DNA from: an uncultured Phocaeicola sp.
Lineage (GTDB): Bacteria; Bacteroidota; Bacteroidia; Bacteroidales; Bacteroidaceae
DNA: 33,362 nucleotides
Reading direction: 5' to 3'
Assembly (NCBI GenBank): GCA_944321015.1
Contig: CALUJS010000029.1
Span: 1 to 33,362 of the forward strand
Each line of letters begins with the position of its first letter. Position 1 is the first letter of the stretch. A program made the translations under genes and the position numbers. Positions 1-7,715 of this stretch are shown here, piece by piece. Under the pieces are notes generated by a model. The model worked only from the letters and a program-made list of their open reading frames with translations, was not told the DNA's origin and did no database searches.

Positions 1-998
1 TCGTCGACCGACACGCTGACGATGGTGAAGTCCTTGTATTTCTCGTGTACGCGCACCAGGTGGGGAATTTCTGCGCGGCACGGCCCGCACCACGAGGCCC
101 AGAACTCCAGCATGACATATTTGCCGGACGGGATGAGTGAAGAGAGTTTCACCGTCTTGCCGTCGGGAGTCTGCACGTCGATGTCGGCATATTTTTCGCC
201 CAAAGCCACGGGTTTAATCTTGCCTACGATGGAGTCGAGCGCGGCCAGTTGCGGCGTGCCGGTCCAGGCTTCGGCCACCCATGAACGCATGGAGTCGATT
301 TGTGCGGCCGTGAAGTCCACTGTGAAGTTCGACAGCAGGGCGATGAGTTGGTCGTATGCCACGACAGACGAAGGATTTTGCCGGATGAAGTCCATCGTTT
401 TCTCCCGGTGTGCCTGTTTCCAGCGGGCGTCATCCTTGGCGATGGCCACGCCTATGGCCGTGTAGTCATGCTGATGGTTCTTGTCGTTCATCATCGGCAG
501 GGTGTATTCCTCCGTGTAGCGACGGTCTATGGCAGTCAGGCTGTCATTGATGGATTTCATGCTTTGCAGGAATTGGGTGTAGAAGTCCTGCGTGGCCGAA
601 CCGGTGATGACGGGAGCTTCGGTCTTTCTGTTCGGGTCATAGAAGAGTCCCGGCAGGGTCGCCAGGTCGCCTGTGAAGGTGATGGGCGAGTTTTCCAGGT
701 AGAAGTTTGAGGCGAAGACTTTGCCTTTCACGCTCTCCGTCGGGTCGGTGCGCAGGTCTATATATAAGGTATAGAGCTCCGGGCTGTCGATGTGTCCTGC
801 CATGCTGAACCGGCCGTCGGTGATGGTCGCGCTGTCAGTGCGCAGCAGTTGTCCGTCGGGGGTTTGCTTTTGCAGATAGACCTTGCCTGTCTGGGCTTCG
901 CCTCCGGTGAGTGTGCCTTCGAGCGTGTAGCCTTGTTCTTGGTTTTGGCAGGCTGCCAGTAATAGAGCAGCCGTTGCCAGGATGGTAAGTTTCTTCAT
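1..998 (-). CDS. TlpA-like thioredoxin-family lipoprotein with DUF4369-like N-terminus (partial, C-terminus cut by window edge)
   Basis: The reading frame opens at an ATG complementary to 996-998 and stays open to position 1, giving about 332 codons with the end missing. The protein starts MKKLTILATAALLLAACQNQ, a type II signal with lipobox Cys17, so it should be a lipoprotein. The first part resembles the DUF4369 beta-sandwich. The last visible part is a thioredoxin fold with the redox motif WCGPC, whose cysteine codons lie at about 78-89. Known TlpA/ResA relatives reduce periplasmic disulfides, but Bacteroidales copies beside SusCD pairs have no settled role. The gene starts 6 bp after the susD-like stop, so it is very probably the third gene of the susC-susD operon. 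No missing catalytic residue was seen in the visible portion. Confidence 0.85.
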   Translation of the reverse strand, partial: MKKLTILATAALLLAACQNQEQGYTLEGTLTGGEAQTGKVYLQKQTPDGQLLRTDSATITDGRFSMAGHIDSPELYTLYIDLRTDPTESVKGKVFASNFYLENSPITFTGDLATLPGLFYDPNRKTEAPVITGSATQDFYTQFLQSMKSINDSLTAIDRRYTEEYTLPMMNDKNHQHDYTAIGVAIAKDDARWKQAHREKTMDFIRQNPSSVVAYDQLIALLSNFTVDFTAAQIDSMRSWVAEAWTGTPQLAALDSIVGKIKPVALGEKYADIDVQTPDGKTVKLSSLIPSGKYVMLEFWASWCGPCRAEIPHLVRVHEKYKDFTIVSVSVD

Positions 999-1004
999 GT
1001 GGGA

Positions 1005-2408
1005 TTACTGATTAGAAGTTAGTTCATAACTGGGGTTTTGCTCCAGGAGCTTGTTGCCGCTCCGCGCCTTTTCGGGGATGGGCAGCGTGAGGTGCTGCAT
1101 GGACACGGTGTAGCCCAGGCCGGTGGCGGTGAAGTCGGTGCCGTCGAGCATGTGGTAGCGCACCATGTCAAACCACTCCTCGTAGTTCTCGGCGGCCAGC
1201 TCCATGTATTTGTGGCGGAAGATGGCCAGCAGCAGGTCGGCGTCGGCAATGCCGTCCACATAGTCGGCATCGTAACCCGCGCGGTCGGTGATAGCCTTCA
1301 GGGCGGTGCGTGCCGGAGCATAGTTGCCCCGGCGTGCTTCGGCTTCGGCCTTGATGAGGTAAAGCTCGGCCAGGCGCATCAGGTAGTAGGTGTTCTCGTC
1401 GCCGGTGGCGGTGCTGTTGAGCACATACTTTTTCAGACTGCCGGGAGTGAAAACGTCCGTGTAGCGTGCGTCATATTGTTCGTCGCCCACAGTGCCCGCC
1501 AGTTCGTCGGCAATCAGCGCGACGGTGGTGCCGTAGCCCGACATCACGTCGCTGGTGACGTTGCTTCCCAACATTTCCAGCGGATATTCCACATAGGGTG
1601 CGAAGAGCGTCTCCGGCGAGCTGAATCCCTGGGCGAAGATGTCCTGGTAATCGCCCAGCGGGGAACCTGCCTCGTCGATGGCCTGCTGTGCCAGCGTGGC
1701 GGCTTCGCCGAACTCGCCCATGTAGAGCATCACGCGGGCACGGAGCATCTTCACGGTGACTTGGTTCACGCGGTAGGCGCGTCCGTCATAGGCCGGAGCG
1801 TCGGCGGCCACGTCGAGGTCGGCCAGAATCTGCGTGTAGCAGGCTTCGACCGTGGAGCGTGCCTTGGCCTCCGTCTCGTTGTCGCGCACAGGTTTGTCAT
1901 AAAGCACCACGCCGTATTCCGACGTGCGGTCCCAGAACTCGCCGAACGAGCGCAACAGCAGGAACTCGGCAAAGGCTTTGTGGAAGGCCGTTTCGCCCAG
2001 AATCTCAGCCTTGCGCTCGGGCGTCAGGCCGTCGGGACTGTTGTTGGCCAAGGCCGCCGTGAGCGAGTTGGCCTGATTGACGATGGTGTAGAGCGTGCGG
2101 TAGTAGTTGAGCACGGTGTTGTTTTGCACGCGCAGGTTGTTGTCGCGGAAGTTGGTGGTTCCTTCGGCCGTGGTGGAGTTGTAGAGCGTGCCGGTGAGGA
2201 TGAACATGCCGTTGCGCATGGCAGTGATGCCGCTTTCGCGATAGAGGGAGTAGATGCCGTTGAGCAGATATTCGGGCGAATTGGCATCGGTAATCACGTT
2301 CTCGTCGGTGAGGACGAAGTCGGGCTGTATGTCGTCCACGGGGCCGAGCAGGTTGCAGGCCGAAAGCGACAGGCCCAGGATGGCTGTGAGTATGATGTTC
2401 TTACGCAT
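1005..2408 (-). CDS. SusD/RagB-family outer-membrane nutrient-binding lipoprotein
   Basis: 467 residues, beginning MRKNIILTAILGLSLSAC with lipobox Cys18, so it should be lipidated and surface exposed. SusD-type sequence is seen throughout. An N-terminal TPR-like helical half includes LRSFGEFWDR and LYDKPVRDN. The C-terminal part carries the usual YLMRLAELYLIKAEAEARRG helix and the late FDMVRYHML segment found in RagB/SusD proteins. SusD proteins sit as a lid on the SusC barrel and capture ligand before TonB-driven import. The gene lies 19 bp downstream of the susC-like gene and 6 bp upstream of the TlpA-like gene, so the three form one operon. The ligand cannot be assigned because no glycosidase, lyase or peptidase is linked in view. 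Confidence 0.92.
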   Translation of the reverse strand: MRKNIILTAILGLSLSACNLLGPVDDIQPDFVLTDENVITDANSPEYLLNGIYSLYRESGITAMRNGMFILTGTLYNSTTAEGTTNFRDNNLRVQNNTVLNYYRTLYTIVNQANSLTAALANNSPDGLTPERKAEILGETAFHKAFAEFLLLRSFGEFWDRTSEYGVVLYDKPVRDNETEAKARSTVEACYTQILADLDVAADAPAYDGRAYRVNQVTVKMLRARVMLYMGEFGEAATLAQQAIDEAGSPLGDYQDIFAQGFSSPETLFAPYVEYPLEMLGSNVTSDVMSGYGTTVALIADELAGTVGDEQYDARYTDVFTPGSLKKYVLNSTATGDENTYYLMRLAELYLIKAEAEARRGNYAPARTALKAITDRAGYDADYVDGIADADLLLAIFRHKYMELAAENYEEWFDMVRYHMLDGTDFTATGLGYTVSMQHLTLPIPEKARSGNKLLEQNPSYELTSNQ

Positions 2409-2427
2409 AATATACGGTTTTTAAGGG

Positions 2428-5400
2428 TTAGAATGAGAGTTTGACGCCCACGGAGAACGACTTCGAGAGCGGGTAAGAGTCGTAGTTGGTGCCGGACGTG
2501 GTGCTGGTGCCCACCGATTCGGGGTCGATGCCCGGCCAGTCGGTCACGGTGAACAGGTTGGTGGCCACGGCATAGACGGAGGCGCTGCCGATGTGCAGGC
2601 GTTCGGTCACGGAGCGCGGCAGCTCGTAGGAGAGCGTGATGTTCTTCAGGCGCAGGTACGAGGTGCTGAACACGTAGCGGTCGTTGACCGTCGAGTTGTA
2701 GTTGTAGAGTCCGTCGGCCATGCGGGCATAGCGCGCGTCGGTGTTGTCGGGCGTCCAGAAGTTGTTATACAGCTCGCGGCTGACGCTCTTTCCGGCGTTG
2801 GACATGGTGACTTCCATGAGCAGGTCGTTGTAGAGCGCTTCGCCGCCTTGCGAGAACTGCATCAGCATGGAGAGGCTCCAGTTCTTGTAGGCGAACGTGT
2901 TCTGCCATCCGCCGAAGAAGTTCGGTTCGGGGTTGGCTATGACCACTTTATCGTTGGTGGTGTCGAAGATGCCGTCGCCGTCGATGTCCTTCAGCAGATA
3001 GTCGCCCACGCCGGTGTTGTCCATGTAGTTGCGGCCGTATTTCTCCTGTGCGGCGGCGTTGAGCGCGTCAATCTCGGCCTGGTCCTGGATGATGTGGTCT
3101 ACCACGTAGCCTTGGGTGACGCCCATCGGTTCGCCCACCACGAAATAATCTTGCATGTAGGTGTCAATCAGGGCGCCGTTGAGGCTTTCGATGCGGCTGC
3201 GGTTGGTCGAGAGGTTGAGCATCGTGCTCCAGTTGAAGTCGCGGGTGCGCACCACGTCGGCTCCGATGGAGAACTCCACGCCCCGGTTGCTCATGTCGAT
3301 GATGTTGCTCGAATAGGTTGCCATGCCCGACTCCTGAATGTAGGGCGCGGGAGCCAGTGCGCCGTCGGTGTAGCGGTAGTACCAGTCGAGGCTACCGTAG
3401 AGGCGGTCTTCAAACAGGCTGAAGTCGAAGCCCACGTTTACTTCGCTGGTCTTCTCCCAGCCGATGTTGCGGTTGGGCAAGGTGTTGCTGAGCGTGATGC
3501 TGCTTTGTCCGCCGTATAGGTTGCCGTAAACGAAGTATTGCTTGTAGGCGAAGTCGGCCACGTTGGTCGAACCCGTCTGTCCCAGGCTGAGGCGCAGCTT
3601 CAGGTTGCGGAAGGTGTTCTTGTCTTCCACGAAGTCTTCTTCGCTGATAATCCAGCCCAGCGAGAGGGCGGGGAAGTAGCCCCACTGGTTGTCCGGGCCG
3701 AACTTCGACGAAGCGTCGGCACGCATGCTGAACTCGGCCAAATACTTGCCGTCATACGAATAGTTCAGACGGCCGTACACCGAGTTCAGTCCGCTTTTGC
3801 TGGATGACTCCATGCGGCCCCGTACCGTCTGTGCCGAAGCCATGTTGTTCAGCACTTCGTCATCGGGGAATCCTTCGTAGGAAAGGGTCTTTGTGTAGCT
3901 CTTTGAGCGTTCGGAACCGTAGCCGAGCATTGCGCCGATGAGGTGCTTTTGGAGGCTGAGGCTGTAGTCCAGGCGGAAGTTGAGCGATGTGGTGGTATAT
4001 TCGCTGTCGCTGGTGTCTAGTGTGGAGTTGAGCGGATAGCCCATGCCCTGCATGTCGATGGAGGCATCTTTCGGTGTGAACAGTTCGGAGGAGAACGAGT
4101 AGTTTGTCATGCTGAAGTCCGTGCGGAACTTCAGTCCCTTCAGCAGTTCGATTTCGGCAAAGAGGTTGCCCAGGAACTGGTTGCTCTTGTTCGTGTTCTC
4201 GCGTTCCAGCAGGGCCACAGGGTTGGGGCTCAGCTCGACGCCTTCATAGCCATAGTTCGAGACTCCGGTGTCAATGCGGTTGTAGTTGCCGTTTGCGTCG
4301 CGCACAGTTACATCAGGGCGCACCAGCCAGGGTTTGCTTTCGCCGGAAGCAGTGCCCAGGCCATCGCTGTTGCCGTAGCGTTTCGTCTCGGAGTAGTTCA
4401 TCACGGCGCCCACCTTGATGCGGTCGGTGATGTCGGTGTTGATGGCGATGCGCCCGCCGTAGCTCTCCATCGTGTCGTTCTTATACAGTCCCTCCTGGTT
4501 GGTTCCGTTGAGCGAGATGGAGTAGTTGGTGCGGGCCGAGCCGCCGCGCACGGAGGCCGTGTACTGGTGGGTCAGGGCGTTCTTGTTCTTCACTTCCTTC
4601 ACCCAGTTGGTGTTGATGTCGGGGTTATATTTTGATTCGTCCAATCCATAGTAGGCCGTGTAGTTTTTCATGTATGTATACGGGTCTAACGTATAGTCGG
4701 CAATACCCCAATAATCTAATGATTGTGTGATGCTTAATCCTTGAGTAAAAGCATCAAAAGCGTTGCGCAGGTTCTGGTCGGTGTAGTTCATGAACTCTTC
4801 CGTGGTGAGCGGCTTGAACTCCTTCACGGGGTTGGACACCATGATGTTGTAGCCCACTTCCACGGTGGGTTTCTCGTCCTTGCGTCCGTCCTTGGTGGTG
4901 ACGATGATGACGCCGTTGGCGCCGCGCGAACCGTAGATGGCCGTGGCCGATGCGTCCTTCAGCACGTCGATGCTCTCAATGTCGTTGGGCGAGAGGTTCA
5001 TGAGCGGGTTCACGCTGGTGGATTCCACGAAGAGGGGCACGCCGTCGATGACGTAGAGCGGCGCGTTGTTATTCGTACCCGTCTGCATGTTGGGATAGGG
5101 CGAGGTCACGCCGCGCACGTTGATGGTGATGGGCGAGCCCGGCTCGCCGCTGTTCTGCGTGGCCAGCACACCCTTCAGCATGCCGCCTCCGATGAGGTCT
5201 TGCACGTTGGTCGACACGGGCGCCATGCGCTCGATGTCCTCTTTCTTTACGGACGAAATGGAGCTGGTGAGGCTCTTGCGGTTCTTGCTTCCGTAACCGA
5301 TGACCACCACGTCGTCCAACGCCACGTTGTCGTCGCGCAGGGTGACGTTCATCACCGTTTCGCCTTTGAAGCGCACGGTCTGTGTCTGCATGCCCACGAA

Positions 5401-5685
5401 GGAGAAAGTCAATTCGGGTTCAGAACCCGTGGGGGGGGGTAATTTTAAGGTATATTTACCGTTGATGTCGGTAATGGTTCCCCGTGTTGTTCCTTTGACG
5501 CTTACCGAAACGCCCGGCAAGGGTTCACCATGGCTGTCGGTGACAGTTCCGGTGATGGTCCGCTCGGCTTGCTGCACCGAGTACACATGCATTTCTGCTG
5601 GGGGAAGGTCGCTTCCCTTGGCCGGCAACGCTGTGCCGACCCATGCGCCGGCAAGGGCGCATGCAAATAGTTTCCAGTGTGTCAT
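2428..5685 (-). CDS. SusC/RagA-family TonB-dependent outer-membrane receptor with an in-frame C9 tract
   Basis: 1085 residues. A hydrophobic N-terminal signal (about 1-24) is followed by a carboxypeptidase-regulatory-like domain (about 43-118, starting TITGTVTDSHGEPLPGVSV). Next come the SusC motif DDVVVIGYG (124-132), a plug domain with YVIDGVPL and LKDASATAIYGSRGANGVI, and a long beta-barrel ending in Phe (SVGVKLSF), the usual outer-membrane signal. It would import a ligand bound by the adjacent SusD, powered by TonB-ExbBD. Residues Pro83-Pro85 are encoded by nine consecutive C (plus-strand G at 5431-5439). Reading the sequence, one added or one lost C gives a stop within about ten codons, so this gene may be phase variable. 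An AT-richer patch lies at about 4620-4770. There is no STN domain, so nothing suggests anti-sigma signalling. Confidence 0.95.
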   Translation of the reverse strand: MTHWKLFACALAGAWVGTALPAKGSDLPPAEMHVYSVQQAERTITGTVTDSHGEPLPGVSVSVKGTTRGTITDINGKYTLKLPPPTGSEPELTFSFVGMQTQTVRFKGETVMNVTLRDDNVALDDVVVIGYGSKNRKSLTSSISSVKKEDIERMAPVSTNVQDLIGGGMLKGVLATQNSGEPGSPITINVRGVTSPYPNMQTGTNNNAPLYVIDGVPLFVESTSVNPLMNLSPNDIESIDVLKDASATAIYGSRGANGVIIVTTKDGRKDEKPTVEVGYNIMVSNPVKEFKPLTTEEFMNYTDQNLRNAFDAFTQGLSITQSLDYWGIADYTLDPYTYMKNYTAYYGLDESKYNPDINTNWVKEVKNKNALTHQYTASVRGGSARTNYSISLNGTNQEGLYKNDTMESYGGRIAINTDITDRIKVGAVMNYSETKRYGNSDGLGTASGESKPWLVRPDVTVRDANGNYNRIDTGVSNYGYEGVELSPNPVALLERENTNKSNQFLGNLFAEIELLKGLKFRTDFSMTNYSFSSELFTPKDASIDMQGMGYPLNSTLDTSDSEYTTTSLNFRLDYSLSLQKHLIGAMLGYGSERSKSYTKTLSYEGFPDDEVLNNMASAQTVRGRMESSSKSGLNSVYGRLNYSYDGKYLAEFSMRADASSKFGPDNQWGYFPALSLGWIISEEDFVEDKNTFRNLKLRLSLGQTGSTNVADFAYKQYFVYGNLYGGQSSITLSNTLPNRNIGWEKTSEVNVGFDFSLFEDRLYGSLDWYYRYTDGALAPAPYIQESGMATYSSNIIDMSNRGVEFSIGADVVRTRDFNWSTMLNLSTNRSRIESLNGALIDTYMQDYFVVGEPMGVTQGYVVDHIIQDQAEIDALNAAAQEKYGRNYMDNTGVGDYLLKDIDGDGIFDTTNDKVVIANPEPNFFGGWQNTFAYKNWSLSMLMQFSQGGEALYNDLLMEVTMSNAGKSVSRELYNNFWTPDNTDARYARMADGLYNYNSTVNDRYVFSTSYLRLKNITLSYELPRSVTERLHIGSASVYAVATNLFTVTDWPGIDPESVGTSTTSGTNYDSYPLSKSFSVGVKLSF
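5431..5439 (-). repeat. Homopolymer C9 (G9 on plus strand) inside susC-like gene
   Basis: Nine uninterrupted G on the plus strand encode Pro-Pro-Pro as CCC CCC CCC on the coding strand at codons 83-85. They fall in the carboxypeptidase-regulatory-like domain, before the plug. The second SusC protein in this window has no such tract at the same place (its sequence there is SLAIPDGKR). Homopolymers of this length are typical slippage sites. With ten C the frame reads His-Gly-Phe-stop straight after the prolines. With eight C it stops about four codons later than that. Either change would silence the receptor. Confidence 0.9.
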
Positions 5686-5767
5686 ATCGTATAATTGTTG
5701 AGGTTGTCCTCTGGTTAGTCTATCGTAAAAGCGCAGATCTTGTCTGGTGTCTAATACCTATCTTGTA

Positions 5768-5800
5768 CAAAGGTAACAAAGTTTATTAATCTTTCAACAA
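5768..5800 (-). promoter_or_regulatory. Bacteroidetes-type promoter for the first susC-susD-tlpA operon
   Basis: On the minus strand the -7 box TACCTTTG is at 5768-5775. A TTG-containing -33 element (TTGTTG, 5795-5800) lies 19 bp upstream. This matches the Bacteroidetes primary sigma pattern TTTG-N19-TAnnTTTG. The implied transcript starts near 5761 and leaves a leader of about 75 nt before the susC-like ATG. Confidence 0.7.
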
Positions 5801-5879
5801 TGTCTCACTCTTATTTTTTTGTGATGCCGATGGCAGGGGGGACATGTATTTATGTGGATGGGCTAAAACTGTTAGTACC

Positions 5880-5895
5880 CTATCAACGTTGATAG
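5880..5895. promoter_or_regulatory. Perfect 16-bp palindrome, possible operator
   Basis: CTATCAACGTTGATAG is fully self-complementary (8 + 8). It lies 12 bp beyond the stop of the Abi_2 gene and about 80 bp upstream of the -33 box of the susC promoter. It has no loop and no T run, so it fits a dimeric-regulator site better than a terminator. Which protein would bind is not visible here. Confidence 0.45.
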
Positions 5896-5907
5896 ACGGA
5901 TGATTGC

Positions 5908-6807
5908 TTACCGCCACAGAGATTCACTCTTCCAATCCTTGATGAATCCCATAGCCGTGATGTCTATTGGCGGGAACTTAGATAATAAGTCTGCAATTTT
6001 TCCATTAAAGTTGTTGTTTGGAGAAACAGCGGAAAGGAAATACTTGATAATACACAAGCGATAGAACAACTTTTTCTTGTCAATCCTTGATGTGTCAATC
6101 CAAACTTTTGAAGCCTTACGTGGCTCTGCAGGGTTAAGCATGAAATCTCTGTTCCATACTCTTGCATGGTGACAGCACATATTACGCAAGTTGGCAAGTA
6201 CGGTCAGCCATGATGTAAACACTTGTGGCTTCAATCCAAAATAATCGGCAATAAGTTTTCTCAGTCTGTTGCTCGCTATATTGGAGTAAATGTAGTTCAA
6301 GTTGCCGAAAGATAAAACCTCCGCTATCATCCATGCCGGAGGGTAATCCTCAATGTGGTTTCGTCTAAAGTTTTCAATATACTCTTCCTTGCTTGATGCG
6401 AGCTCCTTTTCTATGACGGCCAGCGTCTGATTGAATTTCTCAGCGTTGGCAAAATATTCAGCCCTTGTTATCCAATACTTATCGCCAAGCTCTTGACAAC
6501 CAATGTTGGCCAATACACTGCGGATAGCCACCTCTATTTTTTCTATTTCATTGAAAAGCACGATGCGCAACTTCTTGTCGAAACGGTAAAGTATCATCAC
6601 CTGTTCAAAGGTCGTACCGTCCTTCAATTCCAAGTCGCTTTTAGGGATTTTGTAGAACGGAAAAATATATGCAGACAGCCTGTGATAGCCGATATTCATC
6701 AGATAGCTTTCAGCTTTGTCTTCATCGCAGAAGTACATTCCACGGCTTTTGAGTATCTGAACAATCTGTTTAGGGGTTGAGTATGGCTTTGGGAAACTTG
6801 TTTTCAT
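5908..6807 (-). CDS. Abi_2-family (AbiD/AbiF-like) abortive-infection protein with HEPN-type motif
   Basis: 299 residues when started at the ATG at 6805-6807 (MKTSFPKPYSTPKQIV); an in-frame ATG 39 bp upstream (6846) is possible. Family hallmarks are the early STPKQIVQILKSRGM and the segment SYLMNIGYHRLSAYIFPF, typical of Abi_2 proteins. LANLRNMCCHHARVWNR near two thirds contains an R-x4-H motif with Asn after the Arg, as in HEPN ribonucleases. Members are linked to phage exclusion or act as toxin-like RNases, but activity here is inferred. Base composition is clearly more AT-rich than the flanking genes, suggesting acquisition. The gene has its own promoter and no antitoxin partner, since both neighbours are unrelated. 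I am confident of the family and unsure of the biological role. Confidence 0.85.
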   Translation of the reverse strand: MKTSFPKPYSTPKQIVQILKSRGMYFCDEDKAESYLMNIGYHRLSAYIFPFYKIPKSDLELKDGTTFEQVMILYRFDKKLRIVLFNEIEKIEVAIRSVLANIGCQELGDKYWITRAEYFANAEKFNQTLAVIEKELASSKEEYIENFRRNHIEDYPPAWMIAEVLSFGNLNYIYSNIASNRLRKLIADYFGLKPQVFTSWLTVLANLRNMCCHHARVWNRDFMLNPAEPRKASKVWIDTSRIDKKKLFYRLCIIKYFLSAVSPNNNFNGKIADLLSKFPPIDITAMGFIKDWKSESLWR

Positions 6808-6876
6808 ATACCTATATAAAAAAAAACGACCCGCCGATTTGAGCATCGTTGAGAGGCTTGGCAGGTTCTAATAATG

Positions 6877-6907
6877 CAAAGATACAGCTTTCGTTTCAAA
6901 GCACAAA
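6877..6907 (-). promoter_or_regulatory. Promoter for the Abi_2 gene
   Basis: Minus-strand -7 box TATCTTTG at 6877-6884 and -33 box TTTG at 6904-6907, separated by 19 bp. Transcription would start near 6870. This favours the ATG at 6807 (leader about 63 nt), but the ATG at 6846 would also lie inside the transcript. Confidence 0.7.
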
Positions 6908-6977
6908 ATGTTTCATTAAAATTTATAGCGGTGCCGAAACAGAAGGCGCCGTTGTCGGACGAACGTGTATTTTGCAT

Positions 6978-6985
6978 TATCTTTG
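6978..6985 (+). promoter_or_regulatory. -7 box for the RNase HI gene
   Basis: TATCTTTG lies 24 bp upstream of the RNase H start. No good TTTG is seen at the usual -33 distance; the nearest is GTTG at 6951-6954 with a 23-bp spacer, so the promoter may be weak. It faces away from the Abi_2 promoter about 70 bp to the left. Confidence 0.5.
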
Positions 6986-7009
6986 CCGCCGGAAACAATT
7001 TTATTCGTC

Positions 7010-7636
7010 ATGGCAAAGCAGAAATATTATGTGGTGTGGCGGGGCGTGGAGCCCGGCATCTATGACAGCTGGCGCGACTGCCAGGCACAGACGAAGGGAT
7101 ACGAGGGAGCCATGTATAAGAGCTTCGGCAGCCGCGCGGAAGCCGAACAGGCCTACGCCGATTCGCCTTATGATTACATAGGGCGGAAAGCCGCACAAAA
7201 GACCGCCGCGCCGACCGTCGATTGGGAAACAGAGGTGCAGCTCAACGCGCTGGCCGTGGACGCGGCATGCAGCGGCAATCCCGGCCCGATGGAGTATCGC
7301 GGCGTGTATCTGCTCACGCGGCAGGAGGTGTTCCACTACGGTCCCGTGCAAGGCACGAACAACATCGGCGAGTTTCTGGCCATCGTCCATGCCTTGGCCC
7401 TGATAGACCAAAAGGGGCTTTCCATGACGGTGTATTCCGACAGCCGCACGGCCATCAGCTGGGTGCGCCAAAAGCGGTGCAAGACGAAGCTTCCCCGCAC
7501 GCCGCAGACCGAATCCCTCTTCCAGCTCATAGCCCGTGCCGAGCAGTGGCTCCGTACGCATGACTACGCCACGCCCGTCGTGAAGTGGGAGACGGAACGC
7601 TGGGGCGAAGTGCCTGCCGACTTCGGGCGGAAGTGA
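7010..7636 (+). CDS. rnhA: Ribonuclease HI family protein with N-terminal viroplasmin-like domain
   Basis: 208 residues from the ATG at 7010. An upstream in-frame start at 6965 would lie before the -7 box, so it was rejected. Residues about 4-55 (KYYVVWRGVEPGIYDSW ... MYKSFGSRAEAEQAY) form the caulimovirus-viroplasmin-like RNA-DNA hybrid-binding module seen in eukaryotic RNase H1 and some bacteria. The catalytic domain follows, with Asp84 (LAVDAACSGNPGP), Glu121 (TNNIGEFLAI), Asp144 (VYSDSRTAI) and a final Asp204 (VPADFGRK), so the DEDD set appears complete. It should cut RNA in RNA-DNA hybrids in the cytoplasm. It stands alone between divergent Abi_2 and a downstream gene with its own promoter. 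The symbol is by family, since Bacteroidales can carry more than one RNase H. Confidence 0.9.
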   Translation: MAKQKYYVVWRGVEPGIYDSWRDCQAQTKGYEGAMYKSFGSRAEAEQAYADSPYDYIGRKAAQKTAAPTVDWETEVQLNALAVDAACSGNPGPMEYRGVYLLTRQEVFHYGPVQGTNNIGEFLAIVHALALIDQKGLSMTVYSDSRTAISWVRQKRCKTKLPRTPQTESLFQLIARAEQWLRTHDYATPVVKWETERWGEVPADFGRK

Positions 7637-7662
7637 GGTGCGGGAGAAAGTGGGGCATTCGT

Positions 7663-7693
7663 TTTGATAAGTTCCGCGTCTTTCTTAGCTTTG
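7663..7693 (+). promoter_or_regulatory. Promoter for the polytopic lipoprotein gene
   Basis: -33 TTTG at 7663-7666 and -7 TAGCTTTG at 7686-7693 with an exact 19-bp spacer. The ATG is 23 bp downstream at 7716. Confidence 0.75.
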
Positions 7694-7715
7694 CCTTGTG
7701 TAAAATCGTTGAGCC

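Noticed and set aside
1038..2444. 468-codon plus-strand frame opposite the first susD gene
   Set aside because: The minus-strand frame is a clear SusD protein with lipobox; the plus-strand frame has no domain features and is a codon-bias shadow.
5431..5439. Frameshift or assembly error in susC
   Set aside because: With nine C the frame is intact over 1085 codons and matches the family through the tract; the issue is possible variability rather than a broken gene.
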